The position numbers and the translations under genes were made by a program. Shown one piece after another: positions 16,551-25,371 of a stretch of 64,000 nt of DNA. The DNA is from an uncultured Lachnospiraceae bacterium (GTDB lineage: Bacteria; Bacillota; Clostridia; Lachnospirales; Lachnospiraceae). The stretch's first letter is position 1, and the number at the start of each line of letters is the position of its first letter. The stretch lies in the NCBI GenBank assembly GCA_944381615.1, contig CALWLT010000003.1:1-64000 (forward strand), written 5' to 3'. Below the pieces are notes generated by a model that made no database searches, was not told the DNA's origin, and saw only the letters and a list, made by a program, of their open reading frames with translations.

Positions 16551-18814
16551 ATCCCCCGGATCTCGACGCCGTCATAGAAAAATTCCAGGATTTCGCGGTA
16601 GCCCATCCCGCGGCGCGCCATCTCCTGCGCGCCGTTCTGGCTCATGCCCACGCCGTGGCCGTAGCCGCCGCCCCAGATGGTAAAGGTGCGGACCGAGCCG
16701 TCCTCGCTGCGCGCCGTCTCGTCCACCGCGATAAACGCGCTGGGAAGGCTGGCCCAGCCCGTCATCTCCGAGCCGTCGTTGCGCTCATAGATCAGCGCCT
16801 CCGAACCCAGCACGTTCCGGATCTGCGTCTGGCCTTCGAGCTCCCGCGTGCCGCCGCTCCCGACGATCTGCACGCGCTTCGCGATCCCGCCGGTTCCCCG
16901 CTCCGTCACGAAGATGCCCTGAATCTCTCCGATCGAATCGATCTTCTCTTCCAGCCTGCGGTTCGTGACCGTCGTCTGCCAGCGGTACATCGGATAGCCC
17001 GAGTCATAATTGGGCTCGCCCTGGCCCCGGATGAACGCCTCAAACGCCTCGTTCTCCGTCAGCTCCTCCATCTGTCCGCCTCCGGAGAGGGAAATCCCCT
17101 TCAGATACGGAACCTCCGAGAGCGAGGCGCCCCACACGGTTCCGTCCGTCGAATGGCCGCAGGAGGTGGAAAAATAATACGTCTGCGCCGGTTCTTCCCC
17201 GTAAAAAACCAGCTGTCCGTCCGTCTCCTTGACGGCCAGATCCGTCCGCTCGGCCGCTTCGGTGTTATTGTACACCTGATAATTGGTGCTGTCGTCCACA
17301 TGGGCCCCGTAGCGGCTGTAGGCGTTGGCCTGGATCTGCCGCCAGGCATAGGTCCTGGCGCAGACGGCCTGCGCCTTCAGCGCCTCCAGCTCATAGGAAG
17401 CCGGCATTTCGCTGGGCACCACACGCGTCAGATAATCCTCCACGTCCACCTCGTTGACCAGAAGAAGGCCGTCCTCCTCCCGGCTGATCTCCATCGTCCC
17501 GAAATACGACGGCGTTCCCTGGCCGCGCTCCACGTTCAGGACGGTAATCTCCTTTCCCGCGTCCGCTGCGGAAACCGTAAGCCGCCCCGTCTCGAGCCGC
17601 CCGTCGCCGGCGCTGATCCGAAGCGTCTCGCCGGCTTCTACGATCTCCTCCTTCTCCTGGTTGGCCCCGGAGCGGACGATGAGATCGCTCTGCGAGGTAA
17701 GCGCCACCTCTTCGTGGAAAATCGTGGAAAACGCGCTGTCCATGATCAGCACGCGGATGTTCTGCGCGGCAAAGCCCCGCGTCTGCAGGGCGGCGCACAC
17801 CCGGTTCTTCGCCACCACGAAGCGGCCCAGATCGTAGCCGACCAGGATGTTCTCCTTCTTCTGCTCGCGGATCACGCCGTACGTCTTGTAAACACGGAAA
17901 TCGGGATCCAGCTTCAGCGTCCCGTAGCCCTCGATCTCAATCGCGTCCTCGCGCACGGAAAGCACCTTTCCCTCGATCGTGTCCTTCTTGAGCGAAACCT
18001 TTTTGATCTTTCCCTCCGAGAGCTCCAGATCCGCCAGGACGCCGCCCGTCTCCTCCGAGAGCTCCCGGATCCCGGGAAACGTCCGCGAGATGGATCCCAA
18101 GTACGCCCGGATCCCGTCCTCTTCCGGGACCGTCCACACATTCCGGTAGGTAACCTGCTCCGAGACGACCCCGATCAGGGAAATGATTTCGCTCCCGCGC
18201 CGGTACACCTCAATCTCCCGGTCGATGCAGGCGTCCAGGGCGACGCCCTCAAAATTCAGGATCCCCTGATCCGTATAGGCCGTCCAGGCCGCGGCCTCCG
18301 GCACGTTGTCCGGCGTCCCGTAAAGGAGCAGTGTCTCCTTCCGGACCTCTCCCGCCTGATCCGCCGCCTCCAGAAACGAGGGGTAAAACAGCTCCCACTC
18401 GCTGAGCGGCATCGCCCGGTCATATTTTTTCGTGGAAATGTTAAGCGCCCCGGAAAGGCCCTCCTGAATCTGTTCCGCCGCGTAGGCCGCCTCGCCGTAG
18501 GTCAGCGCATCCGCCGCATAGTCCCGGTCCGGCGCCCCTTCTTTGTCCTCCAGAACCAGGACGCCCCGTTCCAGCAGGTAATCTATGTACTTCGCGTACC
18601 ACTCGCCCTGATCCGCGGCCGCGAAATGGCTCCCGTGCTCCTTCTGGGAAGCCTCGCACGCCTCCCGCGGCGCCAGCGCCAGCGCCATCGCCTTGGACGC
18701 CGCCGAGCGCGGCACGCCGCGCCCCGCCGTGTCCAGCTTCACAATCAGGACAATCAAAAGAATCAGGATCGCCGGAATAGCCAGAGCCCAGTACACAAGC
18801 CTCTTTGATCTCAT
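16526..18814 (-). CDS. SpoIID/LytB-domain protein
   Basis: A 762-residue, membrane-anchored exported protein. It has an N-terminal transmembrane helix (about residues 7-30, LVYWALAIPAILILLIVLIV), a long unassigned region, and a C-terminal SpoIID domain (about 420-740). That domain contains NEVDVEDYLTRVVPSEMPAS, ALKAQAVCARTYAWRQI, and the GYGHGVGMSQNGAQEMARRG signature (about 720-739). SpoIID is a lytic transglycosylase acting on peptidoglycan during engulfment. This protein is more than twice the length of sporulation SpoIID, so it may act in vegetative wall remodelling or germination. The start at 18814 follows GGAAGGA. Confidence 0.88.
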   Translation of the reverse strand: MRSKRLVYWALAIPAILILLIVLIVKLDTAGRGVPRSAASKAMALALAPREACEASQKEHGSHFAAADQGEWYAKYIDYLLERGVLVLEDKEGAPDRDYAADALTYGEAAYAAEQIQEGLSGALNISTKKYDRAMPLSEWELFYPSFLEAADQAGEVRKETLLLYGTPDNVPEAAAWTAYTDQGILNFEGVALDACIDREIEVYRRGSEIISLIGVVSEQVTYRNVWTVPEEDGIRAYLGSISRTFPGIRELSEETGGVLADLELSEGKIKKVSLKKDTIEGKVLSVREDAIEIEGYGTLKLDPDFRVYKTYGVIREQKKENILVGYDLGRFVVAKNRVCAALQTRGFAAQNIRVLIMDSAFSTIFHEEVALTSQSDLIVRSGANQEKEEIVEAGETLRISAGDGRLETGRLTVSAADAGKEITVLNVERGQGTPSYFGTMEISREEDGLLLVNEVDVEDYLTRVVPSEMPASYELEALKAQAVCARTYAWRQIQANAYSRYGAHVDDSTNYQVYNNTEAAERTDLAVKETDGQLVFYGEEPAQTYYFSTSCGHSTDGTVWGASLSEVPYLKGISLSGGGQMEELTENEAFEAFIRGQGEPNYDSGYPMYRWQTTVTNRRLEEKIDSIGEIQGIFVTERGTGGIAKRVQIVGSGGTRELEGQTQIRNVLGSEALIYERNDGSEMTGWASLPSAFIAVDETARSEDGSVRTFTIWGGGYGHGVGMSQNGAQEMARRGMGYREILEFFYDGVEIRGMEAEQSAG

Positions 18815-18884
18815 ATCCGTTCCTTCCATCACAGAAAAAGCAGTCCCGCCGCACCGGGGCACCCCCGGCTCGGCTCATTGCCAG

Positions 18885-19122
18885 ACAAAGATAAAGCAGC
18901 GATTGCTCGCTGCTTTTTCTCCTTTGTAACCCCAAAATGCCGGCTCTTGCAATATTGACGCCTAGCCTTGCTAGGTGGGCAACCTCACTTAGGCTTCTGC
19001 CTTCCACTCGAAGGAGGCCTGACATCCGCCTAAAAATATTGGAATCCCTTATGTCATAATGTAGGTTCAAAAAAAGCAAGAGTTATCGAGCATTCCAGGA
19101 ATTACAAACTGTCTTTTTTGAT
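18885..19122 (-). ncRNA. ssrS: Probable 6S RNA (ssrS)
   Basis: A non-coding transcript with its own strong promoter. On the minus strand its ends pair: UUUGUAAUUCC with GGGGUUACAAAG, and CUCUUGC with GCAAGAG. A large unpaired middle and an upper arm follow, containing CCUUC-GAGU-GGAAGG and CCUAGC-AAG-GCUAGG. The string AGAAGCCUAAGUGAGGUUGCCCACCU resembles the AGAAGCCU... right-hand strand of 6S RNAs. A rod with a central bubble mimicking an open promoter is the 6S architecture, which binds the sigma-A holoenzyme. The call is by eye; an SRP-like or other RNA cannot be fully excluded. Confidence 0.75.
18893..18920 (-). terminator. Hairpin at the 3' end of the 6S-like RNA
   Basis: AAAGCAGCGA pairs with TCGCTGCTTT around a 4-nt loop. 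On the minus strand it is followed by the modest U-rich ATCTTTGTC. On the plus strand it is followed by TTTCTCC. Confidence 0.65.
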
Positions 19123-19128
19123 ACGGCT

Positions 19129-19157
19129 ATTATACCGCAACTTTTCTGTTTTTTCAA
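19129..19157 (-). promoter_or_regulatory. Promoter of the 6S-like RNA (TTGAAA-17-TATAAT)
   Basis: Read on the minus strand: TTGAAA (19152-19157), a 17-bp spacer, and a perfect TATAAT (19129-19134). This is one of the strongest promoters in the window, as expected for an abundant RNA. Confidence 0.8.
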
Positions 19158-19198
19158 GTTCCTTTTCCTGACGCTTTTGTGAACTTTTATGAAATTTT

Positions 19199-19228
19199 AC
19201 CCCGGCCGCTTCTCCTGCCCGGCCGGGG
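19199..19228 (-). terminator. Possible terminator of the sugar-catabolism operon
   Basis: CCCCGGCCG pairs with CGGCCGGGG around about ten bases, shortly after the DapA-family gene. On the minus strand it is followed by TAAAATTTC rather than a clean T-run, so termination may be partial. Confidence 0.5.
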
Positions 19229-19251
19229 CGTCCCGCCGTTTTGCCTCCGGC

Positions 19252-20163
19252 TCAGCTCAGATCCGGCAGCGGGTATTTCTCCAGATACGGGGCGATCGCC
19301 TGCCTCGTCTCCTCGATCTCCTCCTTCGTCAGATCCAGGAGCGGCCCGTGCATGTGGCCGCCGGTCAGTCCCCGCATGTCCTGCGCCGCCTTGAAAATGC
19401 TCATGCGCGTGCCGGCTTTCAGCGCGCGGATGATGCCGTCCGCCTCCTTCATGCACGCCCGTGCCTCGCCCAGATTGCCGGTCTTCCAGGCGTGATAGCC
19501 CTTGACCAGCGGCTCCGGGAAGACGGTCGCCGCGCCGGACACCGTGCCGCCGCAGCCCATGGCGAGCGCCGGCAGAAGCAAACGGTCAAAGCCGACCAGG
19601 ACAGAGAAATCGCCGTCCCGGACCTGCAGATATTCGAGCGCCCGGTGCACGTCGGCAAAGCTGTACTTGATTCCCACGACATTGGGGCAGGCCTCGGCGA
19701 TGCGGCGGCAGGTCTCCACCTGGATATCGTTGGCCGCGCACTGCGGGATATTATAGAGATACATCGGGAAATCCGCCGGGATGGAGGCGGAAACCGTCCG
19801 GTAAAATGTAAACAGCTCCTCCTGCGTCATCCCGAAAAAGGACGGCGTAACCACGCCGATCCCGTCCGCGCCCGCCTGGCTGGCATGGCGCGACAGGCGG
19901 ATCGTATCCTCCATGCGCACCGCGCCCGTGTGGATAAACACGATCACGCGGCCGGCCGCCTTGCGGATGACCGTCTCCGCCACCTGCTCTCGCTGCTCGC
20001 AGGTCATCAGAAGCATCTCGCCCGTCGTCCCGCACGGATACAGGCAGTCAACGCCCGAGCGGATCAGAAACTCCGTCTCCTGCTCCAGCGCCTTCACATC
20101 GACCGTTCCATCCTCCAGAAACGGCGTCGTCATCGCGGCAATAATGCCGTACATCTTTTTCAT
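19252..20163 (-). CDS. Dihydrodipicolinate synthase/N-acetylneuraminate lyase family protein
   Basis: A 303-residue class I aldolase-type TIM barrel. The phosphate/keto-acid binding GTTGE motif (PCGTTGEM, about residues 43-50), the catalytic Tyr in MYLYNIP (about 134-140) and the Schiff-base Lys in VGIKYSF (about 163-169) are present. The family cleaves or forms bonds to pyruvate or related 2-oxo acids. It is the last gene of an uptake/oxidation operon and not next to lysine genes, so a catabolic lyase or dehydratase for a sugar-acid product is more likely than DapA. Substrate unknown. Confidence 0.85.
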   Translation of the reverse strand: MKKMYGIIAAMTTPFLEDGTVDVKALEQETEFLIRSGVDCLYPCGTTGEMLLMTCEQREQVAETVIRKAAGRVIVFIHTGAVRMEDTIRLSRHASQAGADGIGVVTPSFFGMTQEELFTFYRTVSASIPADFPMYLYNIPQCAANDIQVETCRRIAEACPNVVGIKYSFADVHRALEYLQVRDGDFSVLVGFDRLLLPALAMGCGGTVSGAATVFPEPLVKGYHAWKTGNLGEARACMKEADGIIRALKAGTRMSIFKAAQDMRGLTGGHMHGPLLDLTKEEIEETRQAIAPYLEKYPLPDLS

Positions 20164-20239
20164 TTTTCTGTTCCTCCTGACCCTCTTCTCCGCGGCCGGC
20201 GCGGCTTTCCCGGTCCCCGGCCGCCTTCTGTCCGTCTTA

Positions 20240-21160
20240 TCAGTTCCCGGCTTTCTGTTCCTTCTCTATCTCCTGCAGGATGTTTCGCACGTAAGCCGCC
20301 GCCACCGGCATCCCCTCGCTGGCCTCCGGCAGATCCGTCTGAATCCAGCGTCTTTCGTATTCCAGAGAGATCCAGCCGTCATAGCCGGTGGAAGAAAGTT
20401 TTCTCAGAATCGCCGGCCAGTCCAGGATGCCCTGTCCCGGAATCCGCGAATGCACCGTGCGCTCGCTGGGATCCACGTGCGTAACCTGGCTGAACACGGC
20501 CTTTTTGGGCGTGCCGCCCTGATAGACCAGATCCTTGCAGTGCACATAGTAAATCATGCCTTCCTGCAGCGCGATGGCCTCCTCATACTCCTCCGCCGGG
20601 AAAAAGGCGATGTTGGCCTGATCGTAGAGCACGCCGACATTGGGATGGCCGATCTCCTTTATGATATCCGCCGTGATCGCGGCCGTCGTCGTCATGGTCC
20701 CGAAATGATTTTCCAGATTCAGATGAATATCCCCGTGCTCTCTGGCATAGTCGCCGCACTCCCGCATGGAGCGGACCAGCTGGCTGCGCTTTCTTCCGTC
20801 GTCGTCGTTCTCGCCCGCCACCAGCTTTCCTCCGTAGATGCGGATGTTTTTCGTTCCCAGGCGTTCTGCCATGCGGATAACCGTCTTAAGACGCCGGCAC
20901 TCCTCTGCGCGCTCCGCCTCGTCCGTGCTGTTAAACAGGTTCAGATACGGCGTCAGCCCGGAAATGGCGATCTGCTTTTCGCGGACGCGGGCCGCCAGCG
21001 CGTCAATCTCTTCGTCCGGCGCGTCAAGCGGGATCCCGCAGCGATACCCGTCCGTCTCCACAATGACCTCAATTCCGTCCAGCCCCATTTCCGCAAACAG
21101 GTCGATCGCCTCATAGAGCGTGTACTCCGGCGTCCCCATTGTATGTCCAGCTAACTTCAT
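20240..21160 (-). CDS. Sugar phosphate isomerase/epimerase (xylose isomerase-like TIM barrel)
   Basis: A 306-residue AP_endonuc_2-fold protein. It begins MKLAGHTMGTPEYTLYEAID. It contains the metal-ligand pattern typical of the family: Glu in GIEVIVETDG (about residues 33-42), the ENH motif in HLNLENHFGTM (about 149-159), Asp in VGVLYDQANI (about 176-185), HCKD (about 206-209), and a late Glu in GWISLEYERR. Such enzymes isomerise or epimerise ketoses or inososes with a divalent metal. It is the first of two members of this fold in the operon. The exact sugar is unknown. Confidence 0.85.
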   Translation of the reverse strand: MKLAGHTMGTPEYTLYEAIDLFAEMGLDGIEVIVETDGYRCGIPLDAPDEEIDALAARVREKQIAISGLTPYLNLFNSTDEAERAEECRRLKTVIRMAERLGTKNIRIYGGKLVAGENDDDGRKRSQLVRSMRECGDYAREHGDIHLNLENHFGTMTTTAAITADIIKEIGHPNVGVLYDQANIAFFPAEEYEEAIALQEGMIYYVHCKDLVYQGGTPKKAVFSQVTHVDPSERTVHSRIPGQGILDWPAILRKLSSTGYDGWISLEYERRWIQTDLPEASEGMPVAAAYVRNILQEIEKEQKAGN

Positions 21161-21184
21161 CTTCCTTACCCCATTCCTGTCTTC

Positions 21185-22153
21185 CTATTTTACCGGCCAC
21201 TCCTGCGACAGATCCGGCAGCCCCGCCGTGCGCAGGATCCGATCCATCAGCTCATGCGTCTTGAACGCGTCCTGCGCGCTCGTCAGCGGCGTCTCCCGGG
21301 TCTGCACGCAGTGGATAAAATGTTTGATGCAGGGCTCAAAGCCCAGGCGCTCGACGACCCGGCACCAGCCCTGGCGCATGGGCGTCATGGTCTGTCCCAC
21401 CTCTTTATCCGGATAAATGATCTTGTAGCTGTCCAGATTGTCCGAGATGGCGGTAATGCCGCTTCCGTACATCTCCACATGCTCCCGCCACTGGCCGGCC
21501 TCGCGGGACGCCGTCAGGATCCCGATGCCGCCGCCCGCAAACTGCAGCTGCGCCGTGCACAGATCCTCGTAAAACGGATCCGTAAAGACCGCCTGCGCCT
21601 CGACCTTCTCGCACTCGCCCAGGATGTGGCGCAGCAGATCCACCATGTGGATGGCGTTCTCCAGCGTGCCGCGGAACTCCTTGAACTCGCGGCTCTTGTT
21701 GGCGATGACCAGATGCGGCTTCTTGCCCTCAAAGGCGGCCGCCGCCTGCCGGTTGCAGGGCGCGAAACGCCGGTTAAAGGCCACCATCACGATTTTTCCC
21801 GATTTTTCCGCCTCGTTGGCCAGATAATCGCACTCCTTTAAGGTCATGGAGAGCGGCTTCTCGCAGAGAATGTCCAGCTTCCGTTCCATCAGCGGAACCA
21901 GATACTCTTTGCGGACCGTCTTCGGCGTCAGCAATACCGCGCAGTCCAGATCCTGGTTCAGGAACTCGTCAATCGTGCGGCAGGCCATCGCCGCCCCGTA
22001 GCGGTTCTTCGCCTCCAGCGCCTTCTCATACTGAATATCATAAATCGCCTGCAGGCTGACCTCCGGCAGGGAGGACAGCACCGGGAAATGCGCGATATTG
22101 GCGATCGCACCCGTCCCGATCACGCCGACTTTTACCTTTTTACCTGTTTCCAT
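21185..22153 (-). CDS. Gfo/Idh/MocA family oxidoreductase
   Basis: A 322-residue NAD(P)-dependent sugar oxidoreductase. It has the N-terminal dinucleotide fold VGVIGTGAIANIAHFPVL (about residues 9-26), the EKP motif in ILCEKPLSMT (about 95-104) whose Lys is usually catalytic, and a C-terminal alpha/beta substrate domain from about residue 125. The family oxidises or reduces C2/C3 hydroxyls of sugars, inositols and their derivatives. It lies between two isomerase genes. A hydride-transfer step coupled to isomerisation, as in inositol or keto-sugar pathways, is a reasonable inference. Confidence 0.87.
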   Translation of the reverse strand: METGKKVKVGVIGTGAIANIAHFPVLSSLPEVSLQAIYDIQYEKALEAKNRYGAAMACRTIDEFLNQDLDCAVLLTPKTVRKEYLVPLMERKLDILCEKPLSMTLKECDYLANEAEKSGKIVMVAFNRRFAPCNRQAAAAFEGKKPHLVIANKSREFKEFRGTLENAIHMVDLLRHILGECEKVEAQAVFTDPFYEDLCTAQLQFAGGGIGILTASREAGQWREHVEMYGSGITAISDNLDSYKIIYPDKEVGQTMTPMRQGWCRVVERLGFEPCIKHFIHCVQTRETPLTSAQDAFKTHELMDRILRTAGLPDLSQEWPVK

Positions 22154-22178
22154 CCGATACCTCCCAAATTGTTTTTTC

Positions 22179-22964
22179 TCAGTCTGTCAGAAGCGTTCGC
22201 AGATAGCGCACGCTTTCCCGCGCCTCGCTCAGGAAATCGCCGTACTGCGTCGCTTCAATCGCCAGGATCCCGTCGTATCCGGCCTCCTTCAACGCGCGGA
22301 TATATTCCTCATATCCCTCATAACCGTCGCCCGCCTGCGGAAACAGCCGCGCCGTCCCCGCCGGATTGTCGATATGAGCGTGCCCGATCCATTCCCGGCA
22401 GCGGATGATCTCCGTAAAGGGTTCCTCCCGCTTGACCATGTGGCGCAGATCGCACATCGCGCTCAGATTGTTCCGGCCGATCCGTCTTACAAAGTCCGCC
22501 GTCTCATCAATCGTCCCCAGAAAATTGGAATTGGCCGGGCCCAGCGGCTCCACCAGCAGCGTGATCCCGTACGGCAAAAGGACATCGCAGATCGCGCCCA
22601 CGATCTCCTCCACGCGCCGGACGGCCGCCGCCCGGTCCGGGCAGTCCTCCGGGATGCTGCGGCATTTCCCCGCCCCGAACGTCCAGCGGCGGGCCCCTAG
22701 GCTCGCCGTGCGCTCCGCGCCGCGCTTTACGTGCTCCAGCCAGAACGCGAGATCAAACTGCGGGCTGTGGAAGCGCTCCGTCAGGGGGATCACGTCGGAG
22801 AACACCTCCATGGCAAAGCCCGCCGCGCGCGCCTCGCTCCGGTACGCTTCAAACTGCGCCGCGCTCATGGCGTTTATCTCGCAGATATCCGGTTCCACAT
22901 CGTCAAACCCGGCCTTTCCCGCCTGCGAGAGCAGGGCTGCGGGGCAGAAACAGCTGAGCTTCAT
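22179..22964 (-). CDS. Sugar phosphate isomerase/epimerase (TIM barrel), second member
   Basis: A 261-residue AP_endonuc_2-fold protein, shorter than the other isomerase of the operon and only distantly similar. Visible metal-site elements are Glu in TLLVEPLGP (about residues 135-143), Asp in SAMCDLRHM (about 168-176), the GHAHIDNP motif (about 192-199) and Glu in ILAIEATQYG (about 235-244). It overlaps the upstream Gfo/Idh/MocA gene by 4 nt (ATGA). The N-terminal KLSCFCPAALLSQAGKAGFD marks the barrel's first strand. Substrate unknown. Confidence 0.82.
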   Translation of the reverse strand: MKLSCFCPAALLSQAGKAGFDDVEPDICEINAMSAAQFEAYRSEARAAGFAMEVFSDVIPLTERFHSPQFDLAFWLEHVKRGAERTASLGARRWTFGAGKCRSIPEDCPDRAAAVRRVEEIVGAICDVLLPYGITLLVEPLGPANSNFLGTIDETADFVRRIGRNNLSAMCDLRHMVKREEPFTEIIRCREWIGHAHIDNPAGTARLFPQAGDGYEGYEEYIRALKEAGYDGILAIEATQYGDFLSEARESVRYLRTLLTD

Positions 22965-23956
22965 ACGCAGCCCCCGCTTTCCGCCTTCGCGATCATGGCG
23001 TCCAGAATCCGGCGCGTTTTTACCATGTCATCCAGCCCCGCGGCCGGCGCCGCGCCCTGCACATACTGACGCAGCGTCTCTACCGTATAAACCGGGTAAT
23101 AGACGTCCGAATCCGTGCTGAGGAGCGTCTCTTTGGCTTCCCGCCCCATGATCCGGGTCTCCAGGCGGCCGTCCCCGATGGTGTAATAGCCGTTCTTCGT
23201 TGTAAAATTCCAGCGGTTATCGCGCTTGTTTTCCTCATCCATGGGGTAGGCGTAGCCCGTCTGAATCGCCAGCGAAGCGCCGCTGGAAAGCCGCGCCAGG
23301 CTGACCGCGCTGTCTTCCACGTCGTAGCCGTTCATATAGTGGAAGCTGCTTCCCAGCACCTCTGCGCAGTCCGAGCCGGACAGATACAGCGCCATGTCGA
23401 TGAAATGCACGCCCAGATTCGTCATGCAGCCCCCGCCGGCCAGCTTTTTCTCCAGCATCCAGGCGGAGCTTTCCAGATAACGGCTCGGCGGCCCCGCGAT
23501 AAAAATATAGGAAAAATTCACGAAATCCTCCGGCGCCGTGCTCTCCCGCAGCTGCTTTACCAGGTCGCTGTAGCGCCAGATAAAGGGGATGGCAACAAAC
23601 ACGCCCGCCTCCTTCGCCCGATCGCGGATCCGCTCCGCGTCGGCGGCCGAAACGCCAAGCGGCTTTTCGATCGAGAACGGGATGCGGCGATCGATCAGCA
23701 GATCCGCCAGCGCCGGCATCCGGCAGTGCATGTCAAAAGCAAATACAAAATCCGGTTTTACCTCGTCCAAAAGCTTCTCTGCATCCGTGTAGGCCTTACA
23801 CCCCAGCCGCGCCGCGAAACGGCCGGCCAGCGCCTCATCCGGATCCGAGACCGCCGCCACAAAAAGCCCTTCCTTCTCCACCGCTTCCAGATAGAGCGGC
23901 ACATGCCAGTGGCTGACGCCCAGAAATGCAAGTTTTAATTTTCTGATATTCTCCAA
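22961..23956 (-). CDS. Gfo/Idh/MocA family oxidoreductase, second member
   Basis: A 331-residue NAD(P)-dependent oxidoreductase. The Rossmann start LKLAFLGVSHWHVPLYLEAV (about residues 7-26) departs from the usual GxGxxG: the loop reads LGVSHWH, as in a subgroup of this family. The catalytic-type Lys lies in FSIEKPLGVS (about 93-102). NLGVHFIDMALYLSG (about 178-192) supplies the active-site His/Asp region. It is translationally coupled to the second isomerase. The pair probably performs consecutive steps on the same imported compound. Confidence 0.85.
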   Translation of the reverse strand: MENIRKLKLAFLGVSHWHVPLYLEAVEKEGLFVAAVSDPDEALAGRFAARLGCKAYTDAEKLLDEVKPDFVFAFDMHCRMPALADLLIDRRIPFSIEKPLGVSAADAERIRDRAKEAGVFVAIPFIWRYSDLVKQLRESTAPEDFVNFSYIFIAGPPSRYLESSAWMLEKKLAGGGCMTNLGVHFIDMALYLSGSDCAEVLGSSFHYMNGYDVEDSAVSLARLSSGASLAIQTGYAYPMDEENKRDNRWNFTTKNGYYTIGDGRLETRIMGREAKETLLSTDSDVYYPVYTVETLRQYVQGAAPAAGLDDMVKTRRILDAMIAKAESGGCV

Positions 23957-23995
23957 CGCTTTGTCCTTTCCGCCCGCATGAAAGGTCTGAAAACC

Positions 23996-24028
23996 TGTGC
24001 GGGGCGGGCTTTTCGCCCGCCCCGCACC
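23996..24028 (-). other. Strong intercistronic hairpin after dctP
   Basis: GTGCGGGGCGGGC pairs with GCCCGCCCCGCAC around GAAAA, read on the minus strand between the substrate-binding protein gene and the Gfo/Idh/MocA gene. There is no T-run. Hairpins like this after a binding-protein gene often stabilise the upstream message and raise its level relative to the downstream genes. Confidence 0.6.
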
Positions 24029-24076
24029 ATCGCAGGCTTCTCTGTCTGAACTGCCGCTCCTTAAGCTGCGTCCGGC

Positions 24077-25300
24077 TTACTGCGCCGCCTCGGTCTCGGC
24101 TGCTTCCGCCTCAGCCGCTTCCGTCTCCGCCGCCTCGGCCGCTTCCGTCTCGGCCGTCTCAGCCGGCTCCGCCGCCTCGGCTGCTTCCGCCGGGTAGTCC
24201 TTGATTACTTCCTGAATCGTGTTGTAGAATTCCATCTGACGCTCGTCGAAGTTCGCGATCGTCTCGGCATTGACCTCCGCGGCCAGCGCCTTGAACGCGT
24301 CCATATCCGCCTCATTGATCTCTACGCCCGCTTCTTCCATCGTGACATAGCACTCTTCCACCGAAGCCGGCCAGATTTCTCCGTTCCAGTATTCTCCGGT
24401 CGCTTCGCCGGCCTTCAGCACCGCCTCCTGCAGATCGGCGGGCAGGGAGTCATAGACGACCTTGCTGACCATAACCGGATCCGGCACGATGAAATGATTT
24501 GTCAGAGAATAATATTTGCCCAGATCCTGGAAACCGTTGGAAACGATAACCGGCACGCTGTTCTCCACCGCGTCGATCGTTCCCTGCTGCATGCCCGTGT
24601 AGCACTCCGTCCAGGCCAGCGTGATGGGGGAAGCGCCCATGGCCTCCATGGCGTTGACCAGCGCCGGGCTCTGCATCACGCGGATCTTGACGCCGTTCAT
24701 ATCCTCCGGCGTCACAATCGGATGCGACGCATTCAAAATGCAGCGTTCGCCGTAATTTCTCCAGTGCAGAAGCTTAAAGCCCATGTTCTCCAGCGACTCC
24801 TCCGCGATCGCTCCCACACGGGGATCCTGGATGACCTGAATGGCCTGATCGCCCGTCTCAAACAGATAGGGCAGCGCCAGCACGTCCCAGAGGTTGTCAA
24901 ACTGCGCCAGATCGGTCGCCGCCACCTCGGTAATCTCGATGGTGCCCAGCTGCAGGCCCTCCAGGGACGCCTGCTTCTCCGCCAGCTGTCCGGCCGGATA
25001 AACCTCTCCGGCGATACGGCCGTTGGAATATTCCTCAATGCGATCCATCAGGTAGACGGAACCGTCATTCTCCACGCCAACCGCAGGACCTACATTGGCA
25101 AACTTAAAGATATACTCCGCCTCCGCGGCCGCCTCGCCTTCTCCGGCGTCCGCTTCTTCTCCGGCCGCCTCCGCCGCCTCAGTCTCCTCCGCCGCCGCTT
25201 CCGTTTCGGCCGCGGCCTCCGTCTCCCCGGTCTGCGAGCTGCAGCCTGCCGCCAGGCATACGGCTGCGGTCAGAAGTCCCATCAGTCTCCACTTCTTCAT
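24077..25300 (-). CDS. TRAP transporter substrate-binding lipoprotein (DctP family)
   Basis: A 407-residue DctP-family solute receptor. The signal peptide ends in a lipobox (LAAGC, Cys20). The binding domain runs from about residue 64 (YIFKFANVGP) to 365. It holds the substrate-carboxylate Arg region MNGVKIRVMQSPALVNAMEA (about 188-207) and AWTECYTGMQQGTIDAVENS. It delivers a carboxylate-bearing ligand to the DctQM permease encoded upstream. Both the linker after the lipid anchor and the last 40 or so residues are Ala/Glu repeats (AETEAAEA type). The tail is unusual, because most DctP proteins stop after the folded domain. Confidence 0.9.
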   Translation of the reverse strand: MKKWRLMGLLTAAVCLAAGCSSQTGETEAAAETEAAAEETEAAEAAGEEADAGEGEAAAEAEYIFKFANVGPAVGVENDGSVYLMDRIEEYSNGRIAGEVYPAGQLAEKQASLEGLQLGTIEITEVAATDLAQFDNLWDVLALPYLFETGDQAIQVIQDPRVGAIAEESLENMGFKLLHWRNYGERCILNASHPIVTPEDMNGVKIRVMQSPALVNAMEAMGASPITLAWTECYTGMQQGTIDAVENSVPVIVSNGFQDLGKYYSLTNHFIVPDPVMVSKVVYDSLPADLQEAVLKAGEATGEYWNGEIWPASVEECYVTMEEAGVEINEADMDAFKALAAEVNAETIANFDERQMEFYNTIQEVIKDYPAEAAEAAEPAETAETEAAEAAETEAAEAEAAETEAAQ

Positions 25301-25319
25301 AAATGAAATCCTCCTTTTT

Positions 25320-25346
25320 CCGGGCGGCGCGCCGCGCCGCCTCTTT
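25320..25346 (-). other. GC-palindrome between dctM and dctP
   Basis: GGCGGCGCG/CGCGCCGCC forms a strong stem in the 71-nt gap between the permease and binding-protein genes. There is no T-run on the coding strand. It is possibly an RNA-processing or stability element. Confidence 0.45.
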
Positions 25347-25371
25347 TTCTGACTGCGTTACAATAGTTACT

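Noticed and set aside
16655..18808. A 717-codon plus-strand ORF opposite the SpoIID-domain gene
   Set aside because: It is an antisense shadow of a GC-rich gene, Arg/Pro-rich with no domain, and the minus-strand frame has a complete SpoIID signature.
19252..20163. DapA for lysine biosynthesis
   Set aside because: The family fits, but the gene is the last member of a catabolic transporter operon and has no lysine-pathway neighbours, so the general family name is safer.
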